A stretch of DNA of 64,000 nt from Symbiodinium natans (GCA_905221605.1 CAJNDS010001302.1:513501-577500); one strand, 5' to 3'. Shown: positions 50,636 to 60,763, counted from the first letter of the stretch. Translations and numbers: made by a program. Notes: generated from the sequence alone by a model not told the origin.

Positions 50636-50735
50636 TTAAACCCGTAAACCCTTAAACCCTTGAACCCTTAAACCCTTAAACCCTTAAGCCCTTAAACCCT
50701 TAAACCCTTAAACCCTAAACCCTAAACCCTAAACC
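50636..50735 (-). repeat. CCCTTAAA octamer array
   Basis: About nine CCCTTAAA units passing into CCCTAAA. Confidence 0.9.
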
Positions 50736-50757
50736 CGACTCCCTAAACGCTCCTCAG

Positions 50758-50886
50758 GGGCGTGCCTCCGAAGCCCAAGAAGCCGCTGCCTGCGCGGCTG
50801 AAGGGCAAGCGGGCGGAGGCAGGGCCAAAGCTCTCAGGGGCCCTTGGGGCCCCCTGAGAGGGCCTAAGATGGCCCTTTTTAAGGGG
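50758..50886 (+). CDS. Exon-like island, exactly 43 codons
   Basis: ACGCTCCTCAG on the left, GTTTAGGG on the right. Phase 0 at both ends: GRASEAQEAAACAAEGQAGG, GRAKALRGPWGPLRGPKMAL, FKG. Another frame (PPKPKKPLPARLKGKRAEAG) is open for most of the length, so the frame is likely but not certain. Confidence 0.5.
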
Positions 50887-50913
50887 GTTTAGGGTTTAGG
50901 CTTTAGGGTTTAA

Positions 50914-50975
50914 TTAGGGTTTAGGGTTTAGGGTTTAGGGTTTAGGGTTTAGGGTTTAGGGTTTAGGGTTTAGGG
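50914..50975 (+). repeat. TTTAGGG array, about 9 units
   Basis: Follows the donor side of the island at 50758. Confidence 0.9.
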
Positions 50976-51550
50976 CTAGGGTTTAGGGTTTAGGGTATAG
51001 GGTTTGTGTTTCAGCAGTTGCCCTTACTACCGTTGGGAGTCCACAGCTATGCCTTAAGGGCTGTGTGCCCGGTCTCGGAGGGCCCGCCTTTTTTCGGCGC
51101 GCATTTTTATTATAGAAAACAACAGAGTGCCCCCAAGATGGCCCACAGTGGAAGAGAGAGAAACCCTGTAAAACCCTAAGCCCTACGAACCCTGTAAACC
51201 CTAAACCCTAGAACCCGCGGCCGCAAGCCCGTTTGGGAAGTTCCGATTCGGGGGGTGGCCGGTTGAGCTCAGAGCCCGACACCTCCATCCCAAGACCCGC
51301 GGGGGGGTTTAGGGGTGCAGGAGGGTCAAGGGTTTAGGGTTTTTTTTTTTTGGTTTCGGGGTGGGTTTCGGGGAATTGGGGGGGTTTTAGGGGTTTCGGG
51401 GTCTAGGGGTTTAGGGCTTTGGGGGTTTTAGGGGTTTCGGGGTTTCGGGTTTAGTGGTTTAGGGGAACCCTAAACCCTAAACCCTAAACCCCAAACCCTA
51501 AACCCTAAACCCTAAGTAGGGGTTGAAGGGTGAGCATGGACGACGCCAGG

Positions 51551-51595
51551 GGACAGCAGCTGAGAAGTCTGCGGACGAAGCGGACACGTACTGAC
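51551..51595 (+). CDS. Possible terminal exon EKSADEADTY
   Basis: After CGACGCCAG the frame GTAAEKSADEADTY ends at TGA (51593-51595). Phase 0 entry and Ala/Glu/Lys composition fit the preceding phase-0 islands. An alternative open frame exists. Confidence 0.4.
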
Positions 51596-51899
51596 TCTCA
51601 GAGACCGGGTTTTTGGGTTTAGTGTTTAGGGTTTGGAAGGGTTGGGTTTACTGTACGGTTTAGTGTTCAGGGTCTAGGGCTTGGAGTTTAACGCCTAGAG
51701 ACCTGTGGGGTTGGAGGTTTAGAAGTTCATAGTTGAGGGGCCATTCATGCTACGGAGGTGATGAGTTTTGTTCGTTGTTTGGGCCTTGAGTGCCTGCGGA
51801 ATATTGGAGTTTGGAAGTTGTGGCTTTAGGGTTTGAGGTTTCGGGTTTAGGCTCTTCCTGTCCTGCACTAGACCCCAAAGGAGCCCCGCAAGACAACTT

Positions 51900-51987
51900 T
51901 GTTTGAGAACAGTCCTTCATAGGGATGATATTACGGTATGCTATAATGCCTAGCAAGGACTGTTAGTATAAGGGGGAACATCCCAAC
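51900..51987. mobile_element. TTGGGATGTTCCCCC family MITE, copy 4
   Basis: Right end GTATAAGGGGGAACATCCCA intact; inner AACAGTCCTTCATAGGG and CTAGCAAGGACTGTTAG pair. The left outer end is eroded. Confidence 0.65.
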
Positions 51988-52109
51988 TTTTCAGGAACGT
52001 GACAGGCTTGGGCCGGGTCAGCGATGTTTAGGGATTAAGGGTTCAGGGTTTTGGGTTTTGTTTAAGGTTTAGGGTTCAGGGTGTAATTAGGGTTTACTGA
52101 ATGAAAAGA

Positions 52110-52215
52110 AGGGTTTATTGAAAAGAAGAGAGGATCAGACATCTGGGCTTCGGGGACCCTGGGTGTTTGAGCCGTGTTGAAGGATCCGGCAACTCGACTG
52201 GCTGCCACATGTCAC
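52110..52215 (+). CDS. Exon-like island EERIRHLGFGD
   Basis: The open frame EERIRHLGFGDPGCLSRVEG, SGNSTGCHMSRCD runs in unique sequence between telomere-type variants. The left border is ambiguous (AGAAGAG). Product unknown. Confidence 0.35.
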
Positions 52216-52541
52216 GATGTGACCCTGAGGGTTCAGGGTTCAGGCTTTTAGGGTTTTAGGGTTTAGGGTCTAGGGTTTAGGGTTTGCCAGCTGACAGAAA
52301 TGATATCTCAAGAAAGCATAAGACCCAAGAAACGCCCCTGAACCCTAAACCCTAAGCCCTAAACCCTAAACCCTAAACCCGAAACCCTAAACCCTAAACC
52401 CTAAACCCTAAACCTAAGCCCCAAAGACCTCAGGTAGTTTTGCAACCTCGAAGATTTCTGGTGGTCCCTGATGTTTGAGGGCTCGTGTTCCCCAAGCCCT
52501 AAACCCTAAACGAATGCCATGCGGCCACCTTACCTAATTAG

Positions 52542-52615
52542 GGTTTAGGGTTTAGGGTTTAGGGTTTAGGGTTTAGGGTTTAGGGTTTAGGGTTTAGGGT
52601 TTAGGGTTTAGGGTT
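52542..52615 (+). repeat. TTTAGGG array, about 10 units
   Basis: Perfect heptamers. Confidence 0.95.
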
Positions 52616-52814
52616 TGAACACAAACCCAGAGGTCCTCCAAGGGAGTGGTTGCCGGAACCATGGCGCGGGAGCACAGAACGGTTTAGGGTTTGGGGTTTA
52701 GGGTTTAGGGTTCAGGGTTTAGGGTGGGCTCAGGGTTGAGGCCTTGAGGGTTTAGGGTTGAGGGTTTGAGGTTCAGGGTTGAGGGAGGGTTTAGGGTTCA
52801 AGGGTTGAGGGTTT

Positions 52815-53190
52815 GGGGTATAATACCGGGCCAATAAGATAGCAGATTTGTGAGCCGGGGAAATAGTAATAGTAGTATAAGGGATTGCAATAATGCTAAT
52901 ACTGGTACTACAAGAAATCAATACTATAAGCGCACCCGCAAGAAGAATATTGGTGCGCACCTACAATACTTAGTTCATTCATGCGACCATATCGTGTCTT
53001 GTAATGTGGCCGCTAATATAATATAGAATGCATGGTGTCTCTTTCTCTTTACTTTGAGTAGTTTTACTATTGGGGAAAAAGATAATATTAAAGTAGTAAG
53101 TTTCCTGTCTTCGTTCTCACCTTGTTGATACCGCGTTCTCACTTCATTCATTACCCCATTAAATACTGTAAATACTACTATTAATACGGT
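52815..53190. other. AT-rich unique stretch
   Basis: About 375 bp markedly richer in A/T than the surroundings, with no telomere-type units and no supported ORF. TTGAGGG/TTCAGGG variant repeats follow to 53400. Confidence 0.6.
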
Positions 53191-53800
53191 GGGTTTAGGG
53201 TTGAGGTTCAGGGTTTAGGGTTGAGGGTGCAGGGTTCAGGGTTTAGGGTTTAGGGTTGAGGGCTCAGGGTTTAGGGTTCGGGGTTGAGGGTTCAGGGTTT
53301 AGGGTTTAGGGTGCAGAGGTTAGGGTTTAGGGTTGAGGGGTTCAGGGTCCAGTGTTTAGGTTTGAGTGTTGAGGGTTTAAAGTTTGGGGTTGAGGGCTCC
53401 CACCGCACGACAGGGGCATAGTCCGCCTCGGGCGTCTGATTCAGGATTCAGAGTTTAGGGCGAAAAGGGTTAAGATGCTAGGAAAGAACTTGCACCCGAG
53501 CTGAAAAATGTGGACGGCCTACCAGGCTACCTGGGAGAACATGGGGGTATCGGGCCTGACGTGTGATGCAGCGGTTTAGGGTTTGAGGTTTACGATTTAG
53601 GGTTCGGGGTTTAGGGTTAAGTCTGGGCATATGGGAGACAGGATCCCCTAAACCCTAAACCCCAAACCCTAAACCCTAACCTCCAAACCCTAAACCCTAA
53701 ACCCGCCTTGCTACTCAAAAGGGGAGCTCAAGAGAGGAAAACGCCTTAACACCCTGCCACCCCCCAAACCTGTGAGGTAACCATGGGGATGGGCCCTTAT

Positions 53801-53925
53801 GATATGAAGCAGGGTTTATATGTCTGTTTTTGGTGAGTGTATATAAGGTTCCTTTTTAATATTGGTGAGTGTATATACCTGGTGTCCTTTTGGGGGTACA
53901 AGAAATATATACCCTGCTTCATATA
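53801..53925. mobile_element. TATGAAG family element, copy 4
   Basis: GATATGAAGCAGGGTTTATA on the left and TATATACCCTGCTTCATAT on the right. GGTGAGTGTATATA occurs twice inside, the second followed by CCTGGTGTCCTTTTGGGGG. Confidence 0.75.
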
Positions 53926-54234
53926 GGGTGAATATAAGGGTTATCTAACAGCGGGCCCAAATACTTCGGATCCCCTGCAGGCCCTGAACCCTAAACCCTT
54001 ACTGAGGTGAAGGGCTTATAGGCTTCCCTTCAACTTTCAGTTCCTCTAGTTTGGGTTGAAGGTTTAGAGTTTTGGGGTTTAGGGTTAAGGGTTTGGGGTT
54101 TAGGGTTTGTGGTTTAAGGTTTGGGGTTTGGGGTTTGGGGTTTAGGGTTCAGGGTTTGGGGTTTAAGGTTCAGGGTTCGGGGTATAACGCCTCCGCCCAA
54201 AAGCATCGCAGGCACGGTTTCAGCGCTTCGCAAA

Positions 54235-54304
54235 CATGGCCTCCGTCGCGCGGCTCGGCACGGTCATATGCGTTGCCCTGGACACCTTGGAACCAGAGTT
54301 CAGG
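54235..54304 (+). CDS. Candidate first exon MASVARLGT
   Basis: ATG at 54235: MASVARLGTVICVALDTLEP, EF, then a GT in CAGGGTTTGGGG. The unique codon-like segment lies within repeats. Could be a short targeting or N-terminal exon. Confidence 0.35.
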
Positions 54305-54718
54305 GTTTGGGGGGTTAGAAAGTCTAGCATTTTAGGGTTTTCTAGGATTTTAGGGTTCTAGGGGATTTTTAGGGTTTCAAGGGTTTTTTAGGGTTTATGG
54401 GGTTTATTCTAGGGTTCCAGGGTTTATGGGGTTTATAGGTTTTACAGGGTTTAGGGTTTATAGGTGTATCACGGTTTGCGGTCTGGTGCAGCAGGTTTTT
54501 GCTTCGGGCTCGAGTTCGGGGCTTGCCAAAACCGGGCTTTCTGTAGCTATGAAATGATATGGGGACAAGGCCTCCGGCGTTCAACATCTTAGATTTCAGG
54601 AGGGCTGTGAGGGCTTGAGGCAGGTCACATACCTCTATACCCCAAGGCTGCGACAGACCCTAAATCTGAAACACCCCCAAGCCCTTCTGGACCTCAGAAT
54701 CATGCATCAGTAAGTGTC

Positions 54719-54838
54719 ATGCAGTCTTCAACACTCCTTGCCTTGTGCCTTCTCGCGCTGCATGCTCTGCCAGCAGAGTCCCCAAACACCACCGGAACCC
54801 CAATCCCTGAGCTTTGTACCCCTATCGTCTTGGGCTAA
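54719..54838 (+). CDS. Small protein or first exon with signal peptide
   Basis: ATG at 54719: MQSSTLLALCLLALHALPAE, then SPNTTGTPIPELCTPIVLG and TAA at 54836-54838, 39 residues. It has a classic short signal peptide with likely cleavage near LPA/ES. Either a tiny secreted peptide or the first exon of a longer gene. Confidence 0.45.
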   Translation: MQSSTLLALCLLALHALPAESPNTTGTPIPELCTPIVLG

Positions 54839-54859
54839 GCCCTGTGCCCTAAACCCTAT

Positions 54860-55083
54860 CGGGTTCAGGGTTCAGGGTTCAGGGTTTAGGGTTTAGGGTT
54901 TAGGGTTTAGGGTTTAGGGTTTAGGGTTCAGGGTTTAGGGTTTAGGGTTTAGGGTTTTGGGTTTTGGGTTTAGGGTTTAGGGTTTAGGGTTTAGGGTTTA
55001 GGGTTTAGGGTTTAGGGTTTAGGGTTTAGGGTTCAGGGTTTAGGGTTTAGGGTTTAGGGTTTAGGGTTCAGGGTTTAGGGTTT
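54860..55083 (+). repeat. TTTAGGG array with TTCAGGG variants
   Basis: About 30 units, mostly canonical, with interspersed TTCAGGG and TTTTGGG. Confidence 0.9.
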
Positions 55084-55120
55084 TAGGCTTCTTGGGCTCT
55101 TTGGGTTCCCTGGCCCCCAG

Positions 55121-55196
55121 GAGCTTCTCGCGCTTTCGGAAGCCGAAGTCGAAGGATGAGGGGGCCGAGGGCAAGGCACGCGTCCCCAAAGTCTGG
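55121..55196 (+). CDS. Exon-like island, Lys-rich
   Basis: CTGGCCCCCAG on the left, GTTTAGGG on the right. The frame SFSRFRKPKSKDEGAEGKAR, VPKVW is open. Clean borders. Confidence 0.5.
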
Positions 55197-55583
55197 GTTT
55201 AGGGTTTAGGGTTTAGGGTTTAGGGTTTAGGGTTTAGGGTTTAGGGTTTAGGGTTCAGGGTGTGGGGTTTAGGGTTTAGGGTTTCGGGTTTAGAGTCTAG
55301 GGTTAAGACTTTAGGGTTTAGGTTGGTGGCTTGGTTCAAAGACACCGATGTGTCATCTCTGGGCAGAAGTTTTTTTTTTGTTTGTAGGGTTTAGGGTTTA
55401 GGTTTCTTATTTGGTTAAGATGTTTGGAGTCTCTTGTTTTCTCATGTTCTTCCTCTTTTTTTTTCGGGTTGGGGGGGGGGGGTTAGGGTCTAGGGTATAG
55501 GGCTTAGGGTCCTTAAGCCCAACCCCCGGCCCCACTCGTTGGAGTTCCTGTACCAAAAGAAGCCCTGGGGCTTCAGCGGCGGC

Positions 55584-55688
55584 ATATAGGGGCCTTAAGA
55601 ATTAGAACAGGGTTTTGAGGGTTATTCTAGTACAATTATCAAGGGACCATTAGGGAAGACTATTCTTTACTATTCCGACCCCTATATT
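55584..55688. mobile_element. Possible ATATAGGGG inverted-repeat element
   Basis: ATATAGGGGCC at the left and GACCCCTATAT at the right with weak extension inward. Single copy seen, so a weak call. The unique bases 55690-56020 beyond it hold a TA dinucleotide run (55993-56022) and no supported gene. Confidence 0.35.
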
Positions 55689-55991
55689 AGCTCATGAGGA
55701 CTAGCCACAGGCGTGGGGGAGTTTTGCGCTGTCCACAGTATTTAGGGGTTTAGGCTCGTTGTTTTCAGAGATTATCGTGGTATGGGGTAGATGGTCCCAC
55801 TTGGTCCCAAAGTGGCTACTATTGTACGGGTACATAGATCCTTCGAGACGATAACTCAGATGTATCACAGATTCCCCAAACACAGATTCCCCAAAACATG
55901 ATATGATGCCTAATACCTTTATGGTCATTGGCCGCAACCTTGATGTCCACTGAGAACGCAGCACCTTCTCGTAAGAAAGCTCTAAACCGTA

Positions 55992-56026
<35 letters not shown>

Positions 56027-56218
56027 GGTTTAGGGCTTATGGGACGTAATTGTTCAACAAGGTCTAGGTATTATAGGGCTTGCGGCTGAGGGTTCAGGCT
56101 TTAGAGTTTAGAGCTTATCAGGTTTGGGGCCCATCGCGCTTCTTGATAGGGTATGGTTTGGGGTTTGGGGTTTAGGATTTAGGGTTTAGGTTTTAGGGGG
56201 TTTAGGAGATCTCACCAG

Positions 56219-56310
56219 TCCCTGGCCCAAGGAGTCAGGTGCTGAGCCGCCATCTCCGGGGAAAGAGCCGGAGGACGCTGCGGAAGCTTCGGCCAAGGCC
56301 TTTTGCCAGG
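56219..56310 (+). CDS. Exon-like island, Pro/Glu/Ala-rich
   Basis: GATCTCACCAG on the left, GTTAGGG on the right. The frame PWPKESGAEPPSPGKEPEDA, AEASAKAFCQ is open; a basic alternative frame is also open. Confidence 0.4.
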
Positions 56311-56708
56311 GTTAGGGTTCAGGGTTTTGGGCTTAGGGTTTGGGGTTTGGGATTTAGGGTTTAGTGTTTAGGGTTTAGGGCGTGGAAGTCGCGAAACCCT
56401 GAGCCCTGTAGGCCCTTGTAGTAAGAGTCCATCGCAAGACCCCGGAGCGAAACCCTAAGCTGCCTCCAGCCCCCAAGCCCCAAGCGCATATGGGCACAGG
56501 CCCGCGCAAGGGTTGGTTGGGCAGTTGGGGGAGTAGCCCTAAACCGTAAACTTACCCTAAACCCTAAACCCTAAACCCTCCTGATGCTGCGACAGCGCTA
56601 AGTCCTAATGACCCTTTGACGTGTTTGGGCTTGAGGGAACAAGCCTGCGTGGTTTCTTCCGGTAGCCGCAGATCATCGTGAACCCTAACACCCAAACCCT
56701 TAGCGCCT

Positions 56709-56826
56709 CCAAACCCCAAACCCCAAACCCCAAACCCCAAACCCTAAACCCTAAACCCTAAACCCTAAACCCTAAACCCTAAACCCTAAACCCTAAACCC
56801 TAAACCCTAAACCCTAAACCCTAAAC
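56709..56826 (-). repeat. CCCCAAA then CCCTAAA array
   Basis: Five CCCCAAA units followed by about 12 CCCTAAA units. Confidence 0.95.
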
Positions 56827-56882
56827 CACAGCCGGAGTTTTCCTAATGAAAGTCCCAAGTTCGGCATGTGAGGAAGACACAG

Positions 56883-56928
56883 CAGAGGCGAAGGAGAAGC
56901 CTCCTGAAGCATCAGGCAAGGGGATGCG
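56883..56928 (+). CDS. Exon-like island AEAKEKPPEASG
   Basis: GGAAGACACAG then AEAKEKPPEASGKGM before GGTTTAGGG. Short, charged, similar in composition to the islands at 56219 and 60684. Confidence 0.4.
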
Positions 56929-58513
56929 GTTTAGGGTTTAGGGTTTAGGGTTTCGGGTTTGGGGTTTAGGAGGTTCGGGGTTTCTTATCGTAGCATGGTG
57001 CAGGGGTGGGAGCGGGGCGGTGCCGTGCGGATGCGGTTTAAGTTTCGGGCGCAGGGTTTGGGTTTAGGGTGGGGACCTGTAACTGTAGGGCGACTGCCAT
57101 CAGACTTAAATCAACCAGTGCGGTCCCTGGGGGTATGGGTTTCATAGCAACTTGGCAAGGTGACAGTTCCAGAACCGCCTTGTGTGCATGCAGACGGAAA
57201 CGCTACAATACCCTAAACCCTATGAACCTTAGACCCGAAACCCGCCTTTAAACCCTACAAACTCTAAACCCTATTAACCCAAAACGCTGAACCCTATACA
57301 AAAACCTTAAAACATCTTCAGCCTTCTAACCCTAAAAAGGCTTGATCTTGAATAGAGGCGCACGCCACTGCATGAACTCACCAGGTCCACACGTCGGTCT
57401 CAGGTGCATGTAGGAGCAATCGTAGGTTTAGGGTTCAGGGTTTAGGGTTTAGGGTTTAGGGTTTAGGGTTGAGGGTCTGGGGTTTGGAGTTTACAGGGCT
57501 TGGCACTTCGGGCCGTTTAAGTCTTAGTCTGTACAGAAGTTGGGATCACTTGAGTTAGCAAATGAGCCCTAAGAAATGATTCTCAGAGTTTCCAGAGAAC
57601 AGGTCCTACGGGTTCAAGGAAGTTCAGGGTATCCGGTGACTACTCGCGCGTGCGCAGCTGTTCGGTGACTTTAACCCTAAACCCTATAGACCCTAAATTG
57701 GATATGTAGGGTCAGGGTCCGACTCCAGCGTTCCCCCCAACCCCTCCCTCCAGGACCACTGAAACCCTAAGACCCTAAAACCCCCAAACCTTAACACCCT
57801 AAAGCCAAAACACACGCTGAAAGGGGATTAGGGTTCAGGTTCAAGGTTTATAGGGCTTAGGGCTTTACGGTTTACGGTTGAGGGTTTAGGGTTTTACTTT
57901 AGGGCTCCGGGTCAAAACCCCAAGCAAATCCCAAGCCGCGCCATCGGCACTCCACCAACTCTGCCGAACGCGAGGTGCCAGCGAGCCGCCCCTCCCTCCA
58001 CCGGCGGCTCCCGTATTCTCTGGGGGAGAGGTCTCCCCACCCAGCAGGGCTTGAGAAGGGGGGGGGGGTTTAGGGGGTTGCAGGATTTAGGGGGTTTAGA
58101 GGTTAGAGGTTGAAGGTTTACTCTCAACCCTAAACCCTGACCCTAAACCCTAAACGCTAAAGGCAACTTGCAAGAGGGGCGAAAGGGTATCGGTGAAGTC
58201 TCAGTAACTTCAGGGTTCTCGGTCTTTCGGTTGCGGGTTGAGGGGTCCGGGGATATGTAAGGGGCTTAATGCCGTTGGGGGTTGAAGGGGTGAGGGGGCT
58301 TAAATTTTGAGGTGTTGCAGTTCTAAACGGAGGGCCTATTTTTTTTGGGTCTTTTTTTTTTTTGCCTTTTTTTTTGTCGATTTTCTTGGTTTTTCCTAAG
58401 AAAACCACCATTCCCTCCATATTTTTAAAGGATTTGATGCATTCTCGTGGTTTTTCGTACGAAAAACAGTATTTTCTCTGTGGTTTCATAGGAAAGCGTT
58501 GTTTCTGGTAGGT

Positions 58514-58670
58514 TTTAGAAGGAAAGAAGGAAAGAAAGGAAGGAAGGATGAAAGAAAGGAAGAAAACAAGGAAGGAAGGAGGGAGGGAGGGAGGGAAGGA
58601 AGAAAGGAAGGAAGCAAGGAAGGAAGAAAGGAAGGAAGAAAGGAAGGAAGCAAGGAAGGAAGAAAGGAAG
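58514..58670. repeat. (GGAA)n/(GAAA)n microsatellite
   Basis: Purine-only imperfect tetranucleotide repeats; the cause of the Ser/Phe-rich and Glu/Arg/Lys-rich ORFs on either strand. Confidence 0.9.
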
Positions 58671-60115
58671 CGTGCTTCGAAGCCCAAGAAACTAGTTGAA
58701 AAACATCGTGTGAGCATTGTGTTTGCAAATGGGGGGGGGCTGCGCCCCCCCAACCCCCCCGCTTTTTTTTAGGCCGTGCTGAGCGTGCTTCAAAGCCCAA
58801 GAAACTTGTTGACACCCATCATGTGAGCAGGTGTTTGAAAATGGGGGGGGGGGCTGCGCCCCCCCCCACCCCCCCCGCTTCTTTTAAGCCGTACCAAGCG
58901 TGCGTCAAAGCCCAAAACTAGTTGAAAAACATCGTGTGAGCATTGTGTTTGCAAATGGGGAGGCTCGCCCCCCCCCCCCCCCCCCCGCTTCTTTTAAAGC
59001 CGTACCAAAACGTGCTTCAAAGCCCAAAGAAACTAGTTGAAAAAATCGTGTGAGCGTTGTGTTTGCAATGGGGGGGGGCTGCGCCCCCCCCAACCCCCCC
59101 CGCTTCTTTTAAGCCGTCCAAGCGTGCTTCAAAGCCCAGAAACTAGTTGAAAAACATCGTTAGCATGTGTGTTTGCAAATGGGGGGGGCTGCGCCCCCCC
59201 CAACCCCCCCTTTTTTTAAGCCGTTGCAGAGCGCGCTTCCAAAAGCCCAAGAAAACTTGTTGACACCCTCATGTGAGCAGGGTTTTGCAAAGGGGGCGGG
59301 GCTGCGCCCCCCCCCCAACCCCCCCGCTTCTGTTAGCCGTACCAAGCGTGCTTCAAAGCCCAAGAAACTAGTTTTGAAAATCGTGTGTGCATTGTGTTTG
59401 CAAATGGGGGGGGGCTGCGCCCCCCCCAACCCCCCCGCTTTTTTAAGCCGTGCAGAGCGTGCTTCAAAGCCCAAGAAATTTGTTGACACCCATCATGTGA
59501 GCAGGGTGTTTGCAAATGGGGGGGGGGGGCTGCGCCCCCCCAACCCCCCGCTTCTGTTAAGCCGTACCAAGCGTGCTTCAAAGCCCAGAAACTAGTTGAA
59601 AAACATCGTGAGCATTGTGTTTGCAAATGGGGGGGCTGCGCCCCCCCCAACCCCCCCGCTTTTTTAAGCCGTTCAGAGCGCGCTTCAAAGCCCAAGAAAC
59701 TTGTTGACACCATCATTTGAGCAGGGTTTGCAAATGGGGGGTGGGCTGCGCCCGCTTCTTTTTGCCGTTCAAAGCCCAAGAAACTAGTTGAAAAACATCG
59801 TGTGAGCATTGTGTTTGCAAATGGGGGGGGCTGCGCCCCCCCCAACCCCCCCGCTTTTTTTCAGCCGAAGCCCAAGAAACTAGTTGAAACCCATCATGTG
59901 AACAGTGTTTGCAGATGGGGGACACAGCCCCCCCAACCCCCCTCCCCGCTTCTTTTAAGCCGTACCAAGCGTGCTTCAAAGCCCAAGAAACTAGTTGAAA
60001 GTGCAGAGCGTGCTTCAAAGCCCAAGAGGTGTTTGCAAGTGGGGGGGCTGCCCCCCCCCCCCCCCCCAAACCCCCCCCCCTTCTTTTAAGCCGTACCAAG
60101 CGTGCTTCAAAGCCC
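58670..60115. repeat. About 115-bp tandem array inside the TIR element
   Basis: About 12 diverged copies with CGTGCTTCAAAGCCCAAGAA, ACTAGTTGAAAAACATCGTG, GTGTTTGCAAATGGGGGG, GCTGCGCCCCCCC and GCTTCTTTTAAGCCGTACCA in order. Copies differ by small indels and G/C homopolymer length. The G and C runs within a unit can pair. Confidence 0.85.
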
Positions 60116-60683
60116 AAGAAACGAAGGAAATGACAGGATATCTGTCCAAAACGCAAGGAAAACCGGGTTTTCCTCCAGGAAAAACCAAGGAAAACCTAAG
60201 GGAATTTACAGGAAATCCGTCCAAAATGTTAAAAAAATAGGTTTTTCCCTTGAAAAACCAACGAAAACCTAAGGGAAATGACAGAAAATCCATCCAAAAT
60301 GTAAGGAAAGTAGGTTTTTCCTAGAGAAAACCAAGAAAATCGACCAAGAAAAAAAAAGAAAGGCCCAAAAAAAAAAAGGACCCAAAAAAAAACTCCACCC
60401 GTTCTAAACCCTAAACCCTCGTTTGTGAACCCTTACAGACGGCACATAGCGTGGCACGCGCCAGCCGTCGCCTCAAAACTAGAATTGCTAAGTCCGGGTT
60501 TAGAGGTTAGGGTTTGGGGTTTAGGGGTTGGGCTTTGAAGGTAGTGCATCTCGGCCCCGAATGACTGCCCCTGCCAGCTAGAAGCCTTAAAACGCACAAA
60601 CCCTGAAATCCTAAACCCTAAACCCTAAACCCCCCAACCCCCCAAACCCTGAACCCTAAACCCTAAACCCCAAATCCCCTGGG

Positions 60684-60763
60684 AGGCAACACCTGACAAG
60701 GAGGGAGCACCAGCACCGGCGGAGGCGGCACCAGCGGCCGCGGCGGAGACAGCAGAGGCTGGG
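60684..60763 (+). CDS. Exon-like island, Ala/Pro/Glu-rich
   Basis: The frame EATPDKEGAPAPAEAAPAAA, AETAEAG lies between CCCTAAA blocks. Borders ambiguous. It resembles the terminal exon at 63374 in composition. Confidence 0.35.

Larger units (their letters stand above)
58329..60400. mobile_element. 2.07-kb TIR element with 9-bp target-site duplication
   Basis: GTTCTAAAC flanks both ends (58320-58328 and 60401-60409). The long TIRs share TTTTTTTTGGGTC, poly-T, GCCTTT, TCGATTTTCTTGGTTTT and (C)CTA(A/G)(A)GAAAA-like sequence (left 58329 to about 58420, right about 60300 to 60400 in reverse). A 9-bp duplication is typical of Mutator-like elements. The interior is a GGAA-type microsatellite, a tandem array and three about 75-bp subrepeats near 60120-60300. 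No transposase inside, so non-autonomous. Confidence 0.7.

Noticed and set aside
58157-60293. Ser/Phe-rich and Lys/Glu-rich ORFs on both strands
   Set aside because: They come from purine microsatellites and the tandem array of the TIR element.
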